Positions 17,210 to 26,999 are shown, counted from the first letter of the stretch. The stretch: DNA of 64,000 nt from an uncultured Collinsella sp. (GCA_900539735.1 UQDE01000004.1:16702-80701); one strand, 5' to 3'. The notes: a model not told the origin generated them from the sequence alone. Numbers and translations are program-made.

Positions 17210-17863
17210 ATGGGTTATTCGATCGTCAACATCCTTGGCGGCCTTCTGATCGTCACGTCCACCATGGTGGTCGTCTCCAAGAACATCAAGCATGCCATCA
17301 GCTGGTATGCAGTGCAGTCGCTGGTGCTCGTGGGACTGCTCGCCACGCTCGGTGCCACTACCGGTGCGCAGGAGCTGCTTATGTGGGCCGGATCTGCCTT
17401 TATCACCAAGGTCGTCCTGGTCCCTTATATCCTCAACCGCGCATACAAGAAGATGGGTGAGCCGAGCGACGCATCGCTCAAGGCCGGCCTTAAGCCTGCG
17501 TGGGCTATTTGCATCATCGCCGTGGAGGTCGCGATCTGCTTTGCCGTCGTGACGCAGATCAGCCTGCCCACGGCCGAGGTCGCAACGCCTGCGCTCGCTA
17601 TTAGCTTCGCTCACTTCTTTGTGGGCCTCACCTGCATCATCTCGCAGCGCAACATCATGAAGCAGATCTTTGGATACTGCCTTATGGAAAACGGCAGCCA
17701 TGTGACGCTCGCGCTTTTGGCCCCCACCGCTCCCGAGATCATCGAGATCGGTATCGCCACCGACGCCATCTTTGCCGTCATCATCATGTCCATCGTCGTG
17801 CGTCGCATTTGGGACGACTCCCACTCGCTCGATGCGCGCGACCTGTCCGAGCTGAGGGGGTAG
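17210..17863 (+). CDS. hyfE: Hydrogenase-4 membrane subunit E
   Basis: 217 residues (E. coli HyfE 216), behind an AGGAGG site. About six membrane segments. The N-terminal part (MVVVSKNIKHAISWYAVQSLVLVGLLA) resembles NuoK-like subunits, and the GYCLMENGSHVTLALL segment is typical of HyfE. Thirteen bases after hyfD and four before hyfF, so part of one translation unit. Confidence 0.92.
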   Translation: MGYSIVNILGGLLIVTSTMVVVSKNIKHAISWYAVQSLVLVGLLATLGATTGAQELLMWAGSAFITKVVLVPYILNRAYKKMGEPSDASLKAGLKPAWAICIIAVEVAICFAVVTQISLPTAEVATPALAISFAHFFVGLTCIISQRNIMKQIFGYCLMENGSHVTLALLAPTAPEIIEIGIATDAIFAVIIMSIVVRRIWDDSHSLDARDLSELRG

Positions 17864-17866
17864 TCC

Positions 17867-19426
17867 ATGGAAACGTTGATTCTCGCCCTGCTCGCGACTC
17901 CTTTGGTGTTCTCGCTGGTCATGGCGTTTTTGCCCAAGAATACGTCCTATAACGTATTTGCCGGTCTCAACCTGGTCTCCGTCGCAGCCGTACTGGTGCT
18001 GTCGATTATGACGGCCGGTGACGTCCTTACGAGCGGCGAAACCGCGAGCGCTCTTGGCCTGTGGTTCCACCTCGATTCGCTGGGCGCCATCTTTGTGCTG
18101 CTCATCGGCTTTATCGGTTTTCTTACGGGGCTGTTCTCGCTGCCCTATGTAAAGGCCGATATCGAGGAGGGCTCCATGCCCGCCGAGCGCGCCAAGCAGT
18201 ATTTTGCGCTGTTTAGCCTTTTTGTGTTCACCATGCTGCTCGCGTGCCTGTCCAACAACATGATCCTCACGTGGGCCGCCGTGGAGGCAACCACGCTTTC
18301 CACCGTGTTCCTCGTGGGTATCTACAAGAACAAGACGGCCCTCGAGGCTTCTTGGAAGTATGCGATGGTCTGCACCGCCGGCGTGGCCTTTGGCCTGTTC
18401 GGTACACTGCTGATCTACGCCAACGCCGCCGACGTGATTCCCAACGCCCACGAGGCCGCGTTCCTGTCGTGCGTGCTGCCGTATGCCGATCAGTTCGACC
18501 CGACGCTCATGCGCCTTGCCTTTGCGTTTATCGTGATCGGATTTGGCACCAAGGCTGGCCTGTTCCCCATGCACACTTGGCTGCCCGATGCCCACTCCCA
18601 GGCCCCGAGCCCTGTCTCGGCCCTGCTTTCGGGCGTGCTGCTTAAGTGCGCCATGCTCGTGATCATGCGCTTCTACGGCTTTACTATCCAGGCCGTGGGC
18701 GCCGAGTATCCGCAGCTTTTGCTGCTGATCGTCGGCACGCTGTCCATTTTGGTGGCGGCGCTTTCGATGTTTCGTCAGGACGACCTCAAGCGCCGCTTTG
18801 CGTACTCGTCTGTGGAGAACGTGGGCGTTATCGCCCTGTGCTTGGGTATCGGTGGCCCGCTGGGTATCGCCGCGGCCCTGCTGCACTGCGTGTTCCACGG
18901 CTTTACCAAGACGCTTGCCTTCTGCGTGTCCGGCAACATCCAGCACGCCTTTGGCACGCGTAGCCTGGCTAAGATTCAGGGCGTCGTCGAGGTTGCTCCC
19001 GCAACCGCCGCGCTCGCCGTCCTGGCGCTGCTCGGTCTTGGTGCCTTCCCGCCCTTTGGCATGTTTATCTCCGAGTTCCTGACGTTTGTCGCCGGCGTTA
19101 CCGCCGGTCCCATGTGGCTGGTTGTCGTGGTCGCCCTCGGTCTTACCGTGGCCATCTCCGCGCTCACCCGCATCGCACTCAAGTCGGTATTCGGCCATGC
19201 GCCCCAGGGCATGGGAAAGCATGAGGCCCCGGCGCTCATGCTTATCCCCGAAATCATCCTGGCTGTCATGATCTTGTGGTTTGGCATCGCCACCCCGCTG
19301 CCTCTCGTGCACGGTGTGGAGACCGCGACCGGCATCGTGCTCGAGCAGAGCACCGAGGAACTTCACGCGACGCCGATGTACCGCGCTGTGTTCGGTACCG
19401 AGACCGCTCAGAGCGAGGTGGAGTAA
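17867..19426 (+). CDS. hyfF: Hydrogenase-4 membrane subunit F (NuoL/N-like)
   Basis: 519 residues (E. coli HyfF 526), with about fourteen membrane segments. Family blocks include WAAVEATTLSTVFLVG, GFGTKAGLFPMHTWLPDAHSQAPSPVSALLSG and DLKRRFAYSSVENVGVIALC, with the channel lysines and histidines in place. It is the third antiporter-like subunit of the complex, a composition that marks a hydrogenase-4 rather than the smaller hydrogenase-3 membrane arm. Confidence 0.92.
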   Translation: METLILALLATPLVFSLVMAFLPKNTSYNVFAGLNLVSVAAVLVLSIMTAGDVLTSGETASALGLWFHLDSLGAIFVLLIGFIGFLTGLFSLPYVKADIEEGSMPAERAKQYFALFSLFVFTMLLACLSNNMILTWAAVEATTLSTVFLVGIYKNKTALEASWKYAMVCTAGVAFGLFGTLLIYANAADVIPNAHEAAFLSCVLPYADQFDPTLMRLAFAFIVIGFGTKAGLFPMHTWLPDAHSQAPSPVSALLSGVLLKCAMLVIMRFYGFTIQAVGAEYPQLLLLIVGTLSILVAALSMFRQDDLKRRFAYSSVENVGVIALCLGIGGPLGIAAALLHCVFHGFTKTLAFCVSGNIQHAFGTRSLAKIQGVVEVAPATAALAVLALLGLGAFPPFGMFISEFLTFVAGVTAGPMWLVVVVALGLTVAISALTRIALKSVFGHAPQGMGKHEAPALMLIPEIILAVMILWFGIATPLPLVHGVETATGIVLEQSTEELHATPMYRAVFGTETAQSEVE

Positions 19427-19429
19427 CGA

Positions 19430-21202
19430 ATGATTGAAACTGAGAACAAGGTGTATGCCCGTCGCTGCGAGAGCCATGTCGAGGCCCTGCGCCGCGCCGT
19501 TCCGGGCTGCATCGAGAAGGTTGAGTGGCAGTGCGAGGACCAGCTGACGATTACCGTCAAGCAGGACAAGCTGCCCGAGGCCGTCCACTACCTGTACTAC
19601 GAGCGCTACGGCTGGATTCCCGTGATCATCGGCAACGATGAGCGCAGCCTGTGCGGCCGTTACGCCGTGTACTACGTCATCTCCATGGAGGGGGAGGACC
19701 CCGGCTGGGTGACCGTGCGCACCGAGGTCGATCCAGCCAAGATGACGTTCCCGTCCGTGACGCCGTTCGTCCCCGCCTGCGTGTGGGGCGAGCGCGAGCT
19801 GCGCGATATGTTCGGCCTGATCCCCGAGGGCCTGCCCGATCGCCGTCGCCTGGTGCTGCCCGACGATTGGCCCAGCGGCCTGTACCCGCTGCGCAAGGAC
19901 TCCATGGACTACCGCTTCCGTCCCGCTCCCGCGAGCGACATGGAAAACTACGAGTTCTTGGCCGACACCAAGGGCAAGGAGACCACGCTCGTCCCCATGG
20001 GCCCGCTGCACATTACCTCCGACGAGCCTGGCCACTTCCGCCTGTTCGTTGAGGGCGAGACGATCGTCGACGCCGACTACCGTCTGTTCTACGTGCACCG
20101 CGGCATGGAGAAGGTCGCCGAGACGCGCCTGAACTATGACGCCGTGACGTTCCTCGCCGACCGTATCTGCGGCATCTGCGGCTGCGCTCACTCTGTGGCC
20201 TATGCCGAGGCCGTCGAGCGCGCCCAGGGCATTCATGTCCCGCCGCGCGCCCAGTACATCCGCGCCATCATGCTCGAGGTCGAGCGTCTGCACTCGCACC
20301 TGCTCAATATTGGCCTCGCATCGCACTACACGGGCTTCGACTCCGGCTTCCAGCAGTTCTTCCGCGTCCGTGAGAAGTCCATGGACCTGGCCGAGAAGCT
20401 CTCCGGTCACCGCAAGACCTACGGTCTCAACGTGATCGGCGGCGTGCGTCGCGACATTTTGGCCGAGCAGAAGCTCTCCACGCTCACGACCATCCACCAG
20501 CTGCGCTCCGAGGTTCAGGAGCTCGTCGACGTCTTGCTCTCCACGCCCAACTTTATTGAGCGTACGAGCGGTATCGGCATTCTGGACCGCAAGATCGCAC
20601 GCGACTTCTCGCCGGTCGGCCCGCTCATGCGTGGCTCGGGCTATGCCCGCGACGTGCGCTTTGACCATCCCTTCGACGGCTACGCCGATCCGGATGTTCA
20701 GAAGATGCATGCTGCCACGGCAGACACCTGCGATGCCTTCGGCCGCACCGCCGTCCGCATCCAGGAGGTCTACGATTCGATCGACATGATCGAGACCATG
20801 CTCGAGAACTGCCCGTCGGGTCCCATCCTTACCACGGATTGGGAGTACACCCCGCACAAGTACGCCATCGGCGCCACCGAGGCTCCGCGCGGCGAGGACG
20901 TGCACTGGGCCATGCTCGGCAACAACCAGAAGTGCTACCGCTGGCGTGCCAAGGCGGCCACGTACAGCAACTGGCCGGTCCTGCGCTACATGTTCCGCGG
21001 CAACACCGTGGGCGACGCGGCGCTGATCGTCGGCTCGCTCGACCCGTGCTACTCCTGCACCGACCGCGTGACGGTGACCGATGTCGCCGCCAAGCGCGAC
21101 CACGTGCTCGACAAGGAGCAGTTCGAGAACGTCTGGCGCGACAAGTCGCCGCTTGCGGGCGAGGGCACCATGGCCGCTCCGCTCGATGAGGAGGCGCTCT
21201 AA
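19430..21202 (+). CDS. hyfG: Hydrogenase-4 [NiFe] large subunit (NuoC/NuoD fusion)
   Basis: 590 residues. The first ~170 resemble NuoC (WGERELRDMFGLIPEGLPDRRRLVLPDDWP); the rest is the catalytic large subunit. Both nickel-binding motifs are present: DRICGICGCAHS near residue 245 and DPCYSC near residue 540. After the last motif there are about 45 more residues, the C-terminal extension removed by the endopeptidase HycI, whose gene lies further on. This subunit forms H2 in the cytoplasm-facing arm. Confidence 0.94.
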   Translation: MIETENKVYARRCESHVEALRRAVPGCIEKVEWQCEDQLTITVKQDKLPEAVHYLYYERYGWIPVIIGNDERSLCGRYAVYYVISMEGEDPGWVTVRTEVDPAKMTFPSVTPFVPACVWGERELRDMFGLIPEGLPDRRRLVLPDDWPSGLYPLRKDSMDYRFRPAPASDMENYEFLADTKGKETTLVPMGPLHITSDEPGHFRLFVEGETIVDADYRLFYVHRGMEKVAETRLNYDAVTFLADRICGICGCAHSVAYAEAVERAQGIHVPPRAQYIRAIMLEVERLHSHLLNIGLASHYTGFDSGFQQFFRVREKSMDLAEKLSGHRKTYGLNVIGGVRRDILAEQKLSTLTTIHQLRSEVQELVDVLLSTPNFIERTSGIGILDRKIARDFSPVGPLMRGSGYARDVRFDHPFDGYADPDVQKMHAATADTCDAFGRTAVRIQEVYDSIDMIETMLENCPSGPILTTDWEYTPHKYAIGATEAPRGEDVHWAMLGNNQKCYRWRAKAATYSNWPVLRYMFRGNTVGDAALIVGSLDPCYSCTDRVTVTDVAAKRDHVLDKEQFENVWRDKSPLAGEGTMAAPLDEEAL

Positions 21203-21203
21203 T

Positions 21204-21920
21204 ATGCTGAAGCTTTGGAAGGTTAACGCCAAGGCCGGCGACGCGACGGTCAAGTACCCGTTTGCGCCGTTCCCCACCAACAAGGACATGCGCGGCAAGC
21301 CCGAGCACAATGCCGAGCTTTGCATCGCCTGCGGTGCCTGCGGCGTGGCGTGCCCGGCCGATGCCATTCGCATGGACACCGACCTTGCGGCCGATACCAT
21401 CACCTGGTCGATCGACTACGGCCGCTGTATCTTCTGCGGCCGCTGCGAGGAAGCCTGCCCCATGGAGGCCATCAAGCTCACCGAGGAGTTTGAGCTGGCC
21501 GTCATGAGCAAGGACGACCTCACCAGCAAGAGCGTCTATACGCTCGAGCACTGCTCGCGCTGCGGCAAGCCGTTTGCCCCGCACAAGGAGATCGACTACG
21601 CCAAGCGCCTGCTGCAAAAGGCCGGCGGCATGGAGGCCGAGCAGGCCGCCCGTACCGTCGGTATGTGCCAGGAGTGCAAGCGCGAGCTCGACGCCCTGCG
21701 CGCCGCCTCGGCCGTAAAGACCGGCAACGCGCACGGCATGGCTGCCAACGAGACGCTTGCGTCCGGCGAGCCCCAGGGCCCCGGCATGGAGTATCTGGGC
21801 GGCCACGGCGTGAACCCGGAGTATATCGACCGCGAGCTCAACCCCGATGCGCCCGAGATTCCCGCCGGTCCGGCGCCGGTCGAGGGCATCATCATGGATT
21901 TTGAAACGAAGGAGGAGTAA
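21204..21920 (+). CDS. hyfH: Hydrogenase-4 component H, 2x[4Fe-4S] ferredoxin subunit (NuoI-like)
   Basis: 238 residues from ATG 21204, one base after the hyfG stop. Two classic cluster motifs, CIACGACGVACPADAI and CIFCGRCEEACPMEAI, fit NuoI/HycF/HyfH. A further CSRCGKPF and CQECKRE pair in the C-terminal half suggests an extra metal site of the kind seen in HycF-type subunits. The tail beyond residue 180 is longer than in E. coli HyfH (205 residues). Confidence 0.9.
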   Translation: MLKLWKVNAKAGDATVKYPFAPFPTNKDMRGKPEHNAELCIACGACGVACPADAIRMDTDLAADTITWSIDYGRCIFCGRCEEACPMEAIKLTEEFELAVMSKDDLTSKSVYTLEHCSRCGKPFAPHKEIDYAKRLLQKAGGMEAEQAARTVGMCQECKRELDALRAASAVKTGNAHGMAANETLASGEPQGPGMEYLGGHGVNPEYIDRELNPDAPEIPAGPAPVEGIIMDFETKEE

Positions 21921-21922
21921 CC

Positions 21923-22705
21923 ATGGCCGAACCCACGCTTTTGCCCGAGCGGCTCCAGTACCGCCCGACCAAGATCGAGCTCGACGAGAGCATCGAGAAG
22001 GCCAAGGCGACCCTTCTTAAGAAGATCAAGCGCTCGGTGTATGTCTACCGCGTTGACTGCGGCGGCTGCAACGGCTGCGAGATCGAGATCTTCGGTTCCA
22101 TCACGCCCGTCTTCGACGTCGAGCGCTTTGGCATCAAGGTCGTGCCCTCGCCTCGTCATGCCGACGTGCTGTTGTACACCGGCGCCGTGACGCGTGCCAT
22201 GCGCATGCCGGCCCTGCGCGCCTTTGAGGCCGCACCCGATCCCAAGATCGTGGTGTCCTATGGCGCGTGCGGCTGCACCGGCGGCATCTTCTACGACAAC
22301 TACTGCGTCTGGGGCGGCACGGACAAGATTCTGCCGGTCGATGTCTACATCCCCGGCTGCCCGCCCAGCCCCGCGCAGACCATCTACGGCTTTGCCATGG
22401 CGCTCGGTCTGCTGGACCAAAAGCTCCATGCCGAGACCACGGTGGAGGCCGCCGGCGAGCAGGCCGATATCCTGCACCCCGGCGTGCCGTACAAGCTGCG
22501 TGTGGCCATCGAGCGTGAGGCTCGCGCCATGAGCGGCTACCGCTACGGCCGTGACCTGGCCAACGAGTTTATGGATACGCTCGAGGGCGCGCCCAAGGGC
22601 GATATCCGCGGCGCCATGGCGCTGCTCATCGATAAGCAGGACGATCCGCGCCGCGTCGAGGTGTACTCGGCGCTGCAGGATCTGGTGCTGGCCGGAGGTC
22701 GCTAG
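21923..22705 (+). CDS. hyfI: Hydrogenase-4 small subunit (NuoB-like)
   Basis: 260 residues after GGAGGAG. The [4Fe-4S] ligands are visible in DCGGCNGCEIEIF (about residue 50), YGACGCTGG (about 115) and PGCPPSPAQTIYG (about 150), the NuoB/HycG pattern. The C-terminal ~90 residues extend past the NuoB core as in HyfI. It passes electrons from the ferredoxin subunits to the nickel site of HyfG. Confidence 0.93.
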   Translation: MAEPTLLPERLQYRPTKIELDESIEKAKATLLKKIKRSVYVYRVDCGGCNGCEIEIFGSITPVFDVERFGIKVVPSPRHADVLLYTGAVTRAMRMPALRAFEAAPDPKIVVSYGACGCTGGIFYDNYCVWGGTDKILPVDVYIPGCPPSPAQTIYGFAMALGLLDQKLHAETTVEAAGEQADILHPGVPYKLRVAIEREARAMSGYRYGRDLANEFMDTLEGAPKGDIRGAMALLIDKQDDPRRVEVYSALQDLVLAGGR

Positions 22706-23287
22706 ATGGAGCTCACGGACCGCTCTGGTTACTTTGCGGGTCCCGGCATGCTCGGCGGCTCTTTTGGCGATGCCTCGCGCGCAAGCGACGAGGCCGCCGA
22801 GGGCGTCGCCGACCCCTGCCTGGGCCATACGCCCGACCAGGTGGTCTTCTATGAGCTCACGCGTAAGTTTGTGGAGACCGAGGAAGACGTTCCCCAGGAG
22901 GCCTGCGACGTGCTGTACTACACGCTCGCCGTGGGCCACCACACCGGCGTGCTCGACTGCTTTGAGCCGCGCCTGTCGGTGCCGGTGAACGTGTTCTATT
23001 CGCTCGTCGACGCGCTGCCGGAGGGGGAGGCCAAGACCAAGTTCGAGGCCATCCGCTCCTTTGGCGAGTGCCAGCTCGACAAGGCGGCGGTGCCGTCGCT
23101 GCTCGAGGCCTGCGACACGCTGCTCGACGATCGCGGTTTTCGCGGTTCGGCCAAGGCCGGCATCTCGGTGTTCGATGACGATTTTGGCCTGCATGCCCAG
23201 CAGGTCGCGTTCTTAATGAAGTTTCGCGATCTGGTTGAGCGCGTGCGCGATGTGTCGGGCGTGTATCTGACGGGGAGGCTACAGTAA
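22706..23287 (+). CDS. Formate hydrogenlyase maturation protein (HycH/HyfJ family)
   Basis: 193 residues, beginning at the base after the hyfI stop. The region VVFYELTRKFVETEEDVPQEACDVLYYTLAVGHHTGVLDCFE is characteristic of the HycH family, which is needed for processing of the large subunit precursor without being part of the final complex. The first 50 residues are less conserved. The stop overlaps the ATG of hycI (TAATG). Whether it should be named hycH or hyfJ cannot be decided from the sequence alone. Confidence 0.82.
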   Translation: MELTDRSGYFAGPGMLGGSFGDASRASDEAAEGVADPCLGHTPDQVVFYELTRKFVETEEDVPQEACDVLYYTLAVGHHTGVLDCFEPRLSVPVNVFYSLVDALPEGEAKTKFEAIRSFGECQLDKAAVPSLLEACDTLLDDRGFRGSAKAGISVFDDDFGLHAQQVAFLMKFRDLVERVRDVSGVYLTGRLQ

Positions 23288-23790
23288 TGAGTCGCGTTGT
23301 GGATGGCCGTGTGAACGGCGCCCCGTTTGCGGGCATTGTGCTCACGGCGGGAAGCGTGCTGCGCGCCGACGATGCCGCCGGCCCCGTGCTCTCCAAAAAG
23401 ATGGAGGACACGCCCATCGCCGGTTGGTACACCATCGACGGTGGGCAAACGCCCGAGGACGACATCATCGAGGTCAAGCGCGAGCGTCCGCCGCGCCTGG
23501 TGTTGGTCGATGCCGCCGACATGGCGCTGCCCGTCGGCGCCATCCGCTTGCTCGACAAACGTGACGTGGCCCGCAAGTCGATGTTCACCACGCATTCGCT
23601 TCCCTTGTCGATTCTGATCGAAGAAATCGAGCAATCGTGCGAAGATATCGTCTTCATAGGGATTCAGCCGGGCGATACGGAGTTCTATAACCCCATGTCC
23701 CCGGAGGTCTTTGAGGCCGTCGACGCCGTGTATGACGCCGTGGCCGCCAACGACTTTTCCCACTTTGTCCGCTTGGGGCAGGAGCTATAG
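23287..23790 (+). CDS. hycI: Hydrogenase maturation endopeptidase (HycI family)
   Basis: 167 residues (E. coli HycI 156). The metal-sensing acidic residues of the family are in VLRADDAAGP near the N-terminus and VLVDAADMALPVGAI in the middle; TTHSLPLSILIEE and IFIGIQPG-type motifs follow as in HycI. It cleaves the C-terminal extension of HyfG after nickel insertion. The usual VGN start of the fold reads LTAGSVLRADD here. Overlaps the previous gene by one base. Confidence 0.9.
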   Translation: MSRVVDGRVNGAPFAGIVLTAGSVLRADDAAGPVLSKKMEDTPIAGWYTIDGGQTPEDDIIEVKRERPPRLVLVDAADMALPVGAIRLLDKRDVARKSMFTTHSLPLSILIEEIEQSCEDIVFIGIQPGDTEFYNPMSPEVFEAVDAVYDAVAANDFSHFVRLGQEL

Positions 23791-23829
23791 GAGCGCTTGT
23801 CCCTGCTGATTAGGAAAGAAGTGATTGAC

Positions 23830-24669
23830 ATGGCAGATTCCAAGGCAGAATATTCCGCTCCCGATTGCCTGGCGCCCGCCGCGATCGAGGCCAAGACCGA
23901 GGTCGCCGGCGTGACCAAGGCTAACCTGCCGGTCGCTAAGGCCTTTCTGTTGGCAATGTTCGCCGGCGCGTTTATCGCCTTCGGCGGCCTGTTCTTTACG
24001 GTGTTTTTGAGCGACAGCACGCTGGGCTGGGGTGCCCAGCGCGTCGTGGGCGGCCTGTGCTTTTGCCTGGGCCTGGTGCTGGTGCTGGTGTGCGGCGCTG
24101 AGCTGTTCACCGGCAATTCGCTTATGGTCTGCGCGCTCAAGAGCAAAAAGATCACCTTGGTCCAGATGCTTAAGGCATGGATCGTCGTGTGGGTCGGCAA
24201 TTTTGTCGGTGCTCTGTTCATCGTCTTTTTGGTGTACATGGCCGGCATCTATAAGCTCAACGGCGAGGCGGTCGCCAACTCCATGGTGAGCGTCGCCGCC
24301 GGCAAGGTGACGGTCGACTGGGTGACGATCTTCTTCCGCGGCATCCTGTGCAACATCTTTGTGTGCCTGGCCGTGTGGATCGGTATCGCCGGCAAGACCG
24401 TGGTCGATAAGGTTGTGGGCATTTTGCTGCCCATCGCTGCCTTTGTGGCCTGCGGTTTTGAGCACTGCGTCGCCAACATGTACTTTTTGCCTATGGGCGC
24501 CGTGATGCATGCATGCGGTTACGGTGCCGACGTCGCCGGCGCCGATGCGCTCAACGCTGCGGGCATTGCGTTTAACCTGTCCGCCGCCACGCTGGGCAAC
24601 ATCGTGGGCGGCGCGGTTCTGGTCGCGCTCGGCTACTGGTTTGTCTACGCCAAGAAGTCCGAGGCGTAA
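23830..24669 (+). CDS. focA: Formate/nitrite transporter family channel
   Basis: 279 residues from ATG 23830, preferred over the earlier ATG at 23797 because AGGAAAG stands 11 bases before it. Six membrane segments; the family signature CGAELFTGNSLM, the inner GNFVGAL and the C-terminal NMYFLPMGA fit FocA/FNT. In this position at the end of the hydrogenase operon the substrate is almost certainly formate, feeding or relieving FdhF. A hairpin terminator follows. Confidence 0.92.
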   Translation: MADSKAEYSAPDCLAPAAIEAKTEVAGVTKANLPVAKAFLLAMFAGAFIAFGGLFFTVFLSDSTLGWGAQRVVGGLCFCLGLVLVLVCGAELFTGNSLMVCALKSKKITLVQMLKAWIVVWVGNFVGALFIVFLVYMAGIYKLNGEAVANSMVSVAAGKVTVDWVTIFFRGILCNIFVCLAVWIGIAGKTVVDKVVGILLPIAAFVACGFEHCVANMYFLPMGAVMHACGYGADVAGADALNAAGIAFNLSAATLGNIVGGAVLVALGYWFVYAKKSEA

Positions 24670-24687
24670 TAAGCCGGAATGACGTAC

Positions 24688-24725
24688 GGGCCTCCCGAGG
24701 GGCGTTTGCCTTTTGGGAGGCTCTT
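24688..24725 (+). terminator. Terminator after focA
   Basis: GGGCCTCCC (24688-24696) pairs with GGGAGGCTC (24715-24723); the T tract after it is weak (TTCGTGTC). Confidence 0.65.
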
Positions 24726-24829
24726 CGTGTCTTGCTGCGGTAGATGCTGCGGGCTTTGCGTCGCGGCAGCTGGCGGCAGAGCTGTGGTGCGGTGGGGCCT
24801 GAACCCCTGAGCTGGAAGGAATAATCGAG

Positions 24830-26947
24830 ATGGCATCGAGAACTATGCATGACGGTCGCTCCGTGGTGACGACATGCGGGGGATGCTATGCCGATTGCGC
24901 CTTTGCGGCCCATGTTGAGGATGGACGTGTGGTGGCCGAGTTGCCGGTGCCGGGGCATCCGTGCGCGGCGCGTGCCCTGTGCGCCCGCGGACGGCATCGC
25001 CTGGCAATGCCGTTTGACGAGCGTGACCGCATTGTGCACCCCATGCGACGCCGCCGGGATGGCTCGGGGTTCGATGCGATTACCTGGGACGAGGCGTTCG
25101 CGCAGATTGCCGAGCGTCTTTTGGGGATTGTTGACGAGTGCGGGCCTCGTGCACTGGGCATGACGCTCGGCGTGCCCTCGTTCGACCGGTACTGGGCGTA
25201 TCGCTTTATGCATGCGCTGGGTTCGCCCAACGTGTACGGTGCCGACGGTGCCTGCGAGGTAAGCCGACTTACCGGTTGGGAACATAGCCTGGGTTATAGT
25301 CCCGCCTCCGACCTTGCGCATACCGACTGCATCATGTATTTGGGGCGATCCATTGTCGATTCGTCAACGATGGGGGCCGTTGATGCGCTCAACGATGCGC
25401 GCCGGCGTGGGGCGAAAATCATCGTGGTCGACCCTCGGCGCAGCGGCTCGGCTGCTATTGCCGATCGCTGGCTGCGCGTGCGCCCGGGCTGCGACTTGGC
25501 GCTGCTGTTGGGTATTGTCCACGTCTTGATTGCCGAGGACCTGTACGATCACGAGTTCGTGGACCGCTACACCACAGGCTTTGACGAGTTGGCGCAGGCG
25601 GCCCGTGCTTGGACGCCCGAGTGGGCGGAGTCGATGTGCGACGTGCCGGCCGCAGAGATTGTCGCGACGGCGCGCGATCTGGCTGCCGCCGCGCCTGCCG
25701 CCGTGGTGGATGCGGGCTTTCATGGTGGCATCGGTATCGCGTATGCCAATAGCACCCAGACCGCGCGCGCTATCTGCTTGGTCGATGTGCTGCTGGGCTG
25801 CATCGGGCATACGGGCGGCGCGCTCAATCCGCCCACGCCGCTTGTGTTGGGCGATTTGGACCCTGCGCGTTTCGCGACGCCGTCGATGCCGTGTGGGTCC
25901 AAGCTGGGGTCCGAGCGCTATCCACTGGTCGATCCGGTGCGCGGCCTGTGCACGACCATCGGCCAGTCGATTCTTGCCGGCGATTTGCGTGGACTCATCG
26001 TTTATGCCAGTAACCCCGGTGCGGGATACGGCAATGCACAGGCTTGGTTGGGTATTTTGCAGCAGCTCGACTTGCTCGTGACAATAGATATTCGCTGGTC
26101 CGAGACGGCGCGTGCTTCTGACTTTGTGCTGCCCGATGTGACGTATCTGGAGGCCGACCGCGGCGTGGGCACGGTCGTGGGTGTCAACGATTCGCGCGTG
26201 TTCTACCGCAACGCCGTGCTGCCTGTGCAGCATGACGACACACGTCCCGGTCGGGAGATTTTTGCCGGTCTGGCGCAGGCGTGTGGCGTGGGCGAGTACT
26301 TTCGGTTCACGTCTGATGATCTGGCAGCTGCCCGGGTGGAGCCTTTTGGGATTGATCTGGACGAGCTCAAGGAGCGCGGCTGGGCCGACACGGGTGTTTC
26401 GTTTCCGTCGCGTACGGGCGAGCCGGCGATTCCCTTGGGTGGCGGCAAAATTGCGCTGGCAAGTGACGTATGGGAACGAGCCAGCCTGGGTCGTGTACCC
26501 AACTGGATCGCTCCCATGGTGGAGCCTGGCCCGGGGATGTTTCGCCTCATTAGCGGCAATCGACCCTTTGAGTCGCATACCTCGCGCAGGCTCGCGGCCC
26601 AAGGTGCCGCCGAGGCTGGGTCGGACCTGGATGCCGTGCAGATGAATGCCGATGCTGCTGCGCATATGGGCATCGCCGACGGCGAGATCGTCGAACTCGT
26701 GAGCGATATGGGCCGCGACCGCGTGCGCGTGGAGACGACGCCGTATCTGCATCCGGCGTGCATCTTCACCTCGGCCGCCCCCGGTGGGCGTACGTTTGAC
26801 GCCGATGCCGGTGGCGCTCAGGCCCTGGGCGTCGGGCCGCTCGACCACACACCGCTGCGTTGGGACCCGTTGACGGGTGCCGCGCTCACCCAGGAAAACG
26901 CCGTTCGCTTGGAAAAGATTGTCGCGCGCGGGGATAATGACGAGTAA
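24830..26947 (+). CDS. Molybdopterin oxidoreductase catalytic subunit (PhsA/PsrA-like branch of the DMSO reductase family)
   Basis: 705 residues after GGAAGGA. The N-terminal [4Fe-4S] motif is CGGCYADC with a fourth Cys in ALCARG (about residue 50). Family blocks include ITWDEAFAQIAERL, KIIVVDPRRSGSA and, at the C-terminus, a molydopterin-binding domain (FRLISGNRPFESHTSRR, MGIADGEIVELVSDMGRDRV). The likely molybdenum ligand is the Cys in YGADGACEVSR, so this is not a selenocysteine enzyme. There is no signal peptide, unlike typical exported PhsA/PsrA, and no iron-sulfur or membrane partner beside it. Substrate unknown; it sits between focA and selA. Confidence 0.75.
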   Translation: MASRTMHDGRSVVTTCGGCYADCAFAAHVEDGRVVAELPVPGHPCAARALCARGRHRLAMPFDERDRIVHPMRRRRDGSGFDAITWDEAFAQIAERLLGIVDECGPRALGMTLGVPSFDRYWAYRFMHALGSPNVYGADGACEVSRLTGWEHSLGYSPASDLAHTDCIMYLGRSIVDSSTMGAVDALNDARRRGAKIIVVDPRRSGSAAIADRWLRVRPGCDLALLLGIVHVLIAEDLYDHEFVDRYTTGFDELAQAARAWTPEWAESMCDVPAAEIVATARDLAAAAPAAVVDAGFHGGIGIAYANSTQTARAICLVDVLLGCIGHTGGALNPPTPLVLGDLDPARFATPSMPCGSKLGSERYPLVDPVRGLCTTIGQSILAGDLRGLIVYASNPGAGYGNAQAWLGILQQLDLLVTIDIRWSETARASDFVLPDVTYLEADRGVGTVVGVNDSRVFYRNAVLPVQHDDTRPGREIFAGLAQACGVGEYFRFTSDDLAAARVEPFGIDLDELKERGWADTGVSFPSRTGEPAIPLGGGKIALASDVWERASLGRVPNWIAPMVEPGPGMFRLISGNRPFESHTSRRLAAQGAAEAGSDLDAVQMNADAAAHMGIADGEIVELVSDMGRDRVRVETTPYLHPACIFTSAAPGGRTFDADAGGAQALGVGPLDHTPLRWDPLTGAALTQENAVRLEKIVARGDNDE

Positions 26948-26999
26948 TTGACTCAGCTGATGTATTTGACTGATCCACGTTTCTTTTGAAAGGCCGCAC

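Noticed and set aside
17162..21403. A 1413-residue open frame on the minus strand across hyfE-hyfG
   Set aside because: It is antisense to well-supported hydrogenase genes. Long antisense frames arise in GC-rich codon use; composition is Arg/His/Gly-rich with no family motif.
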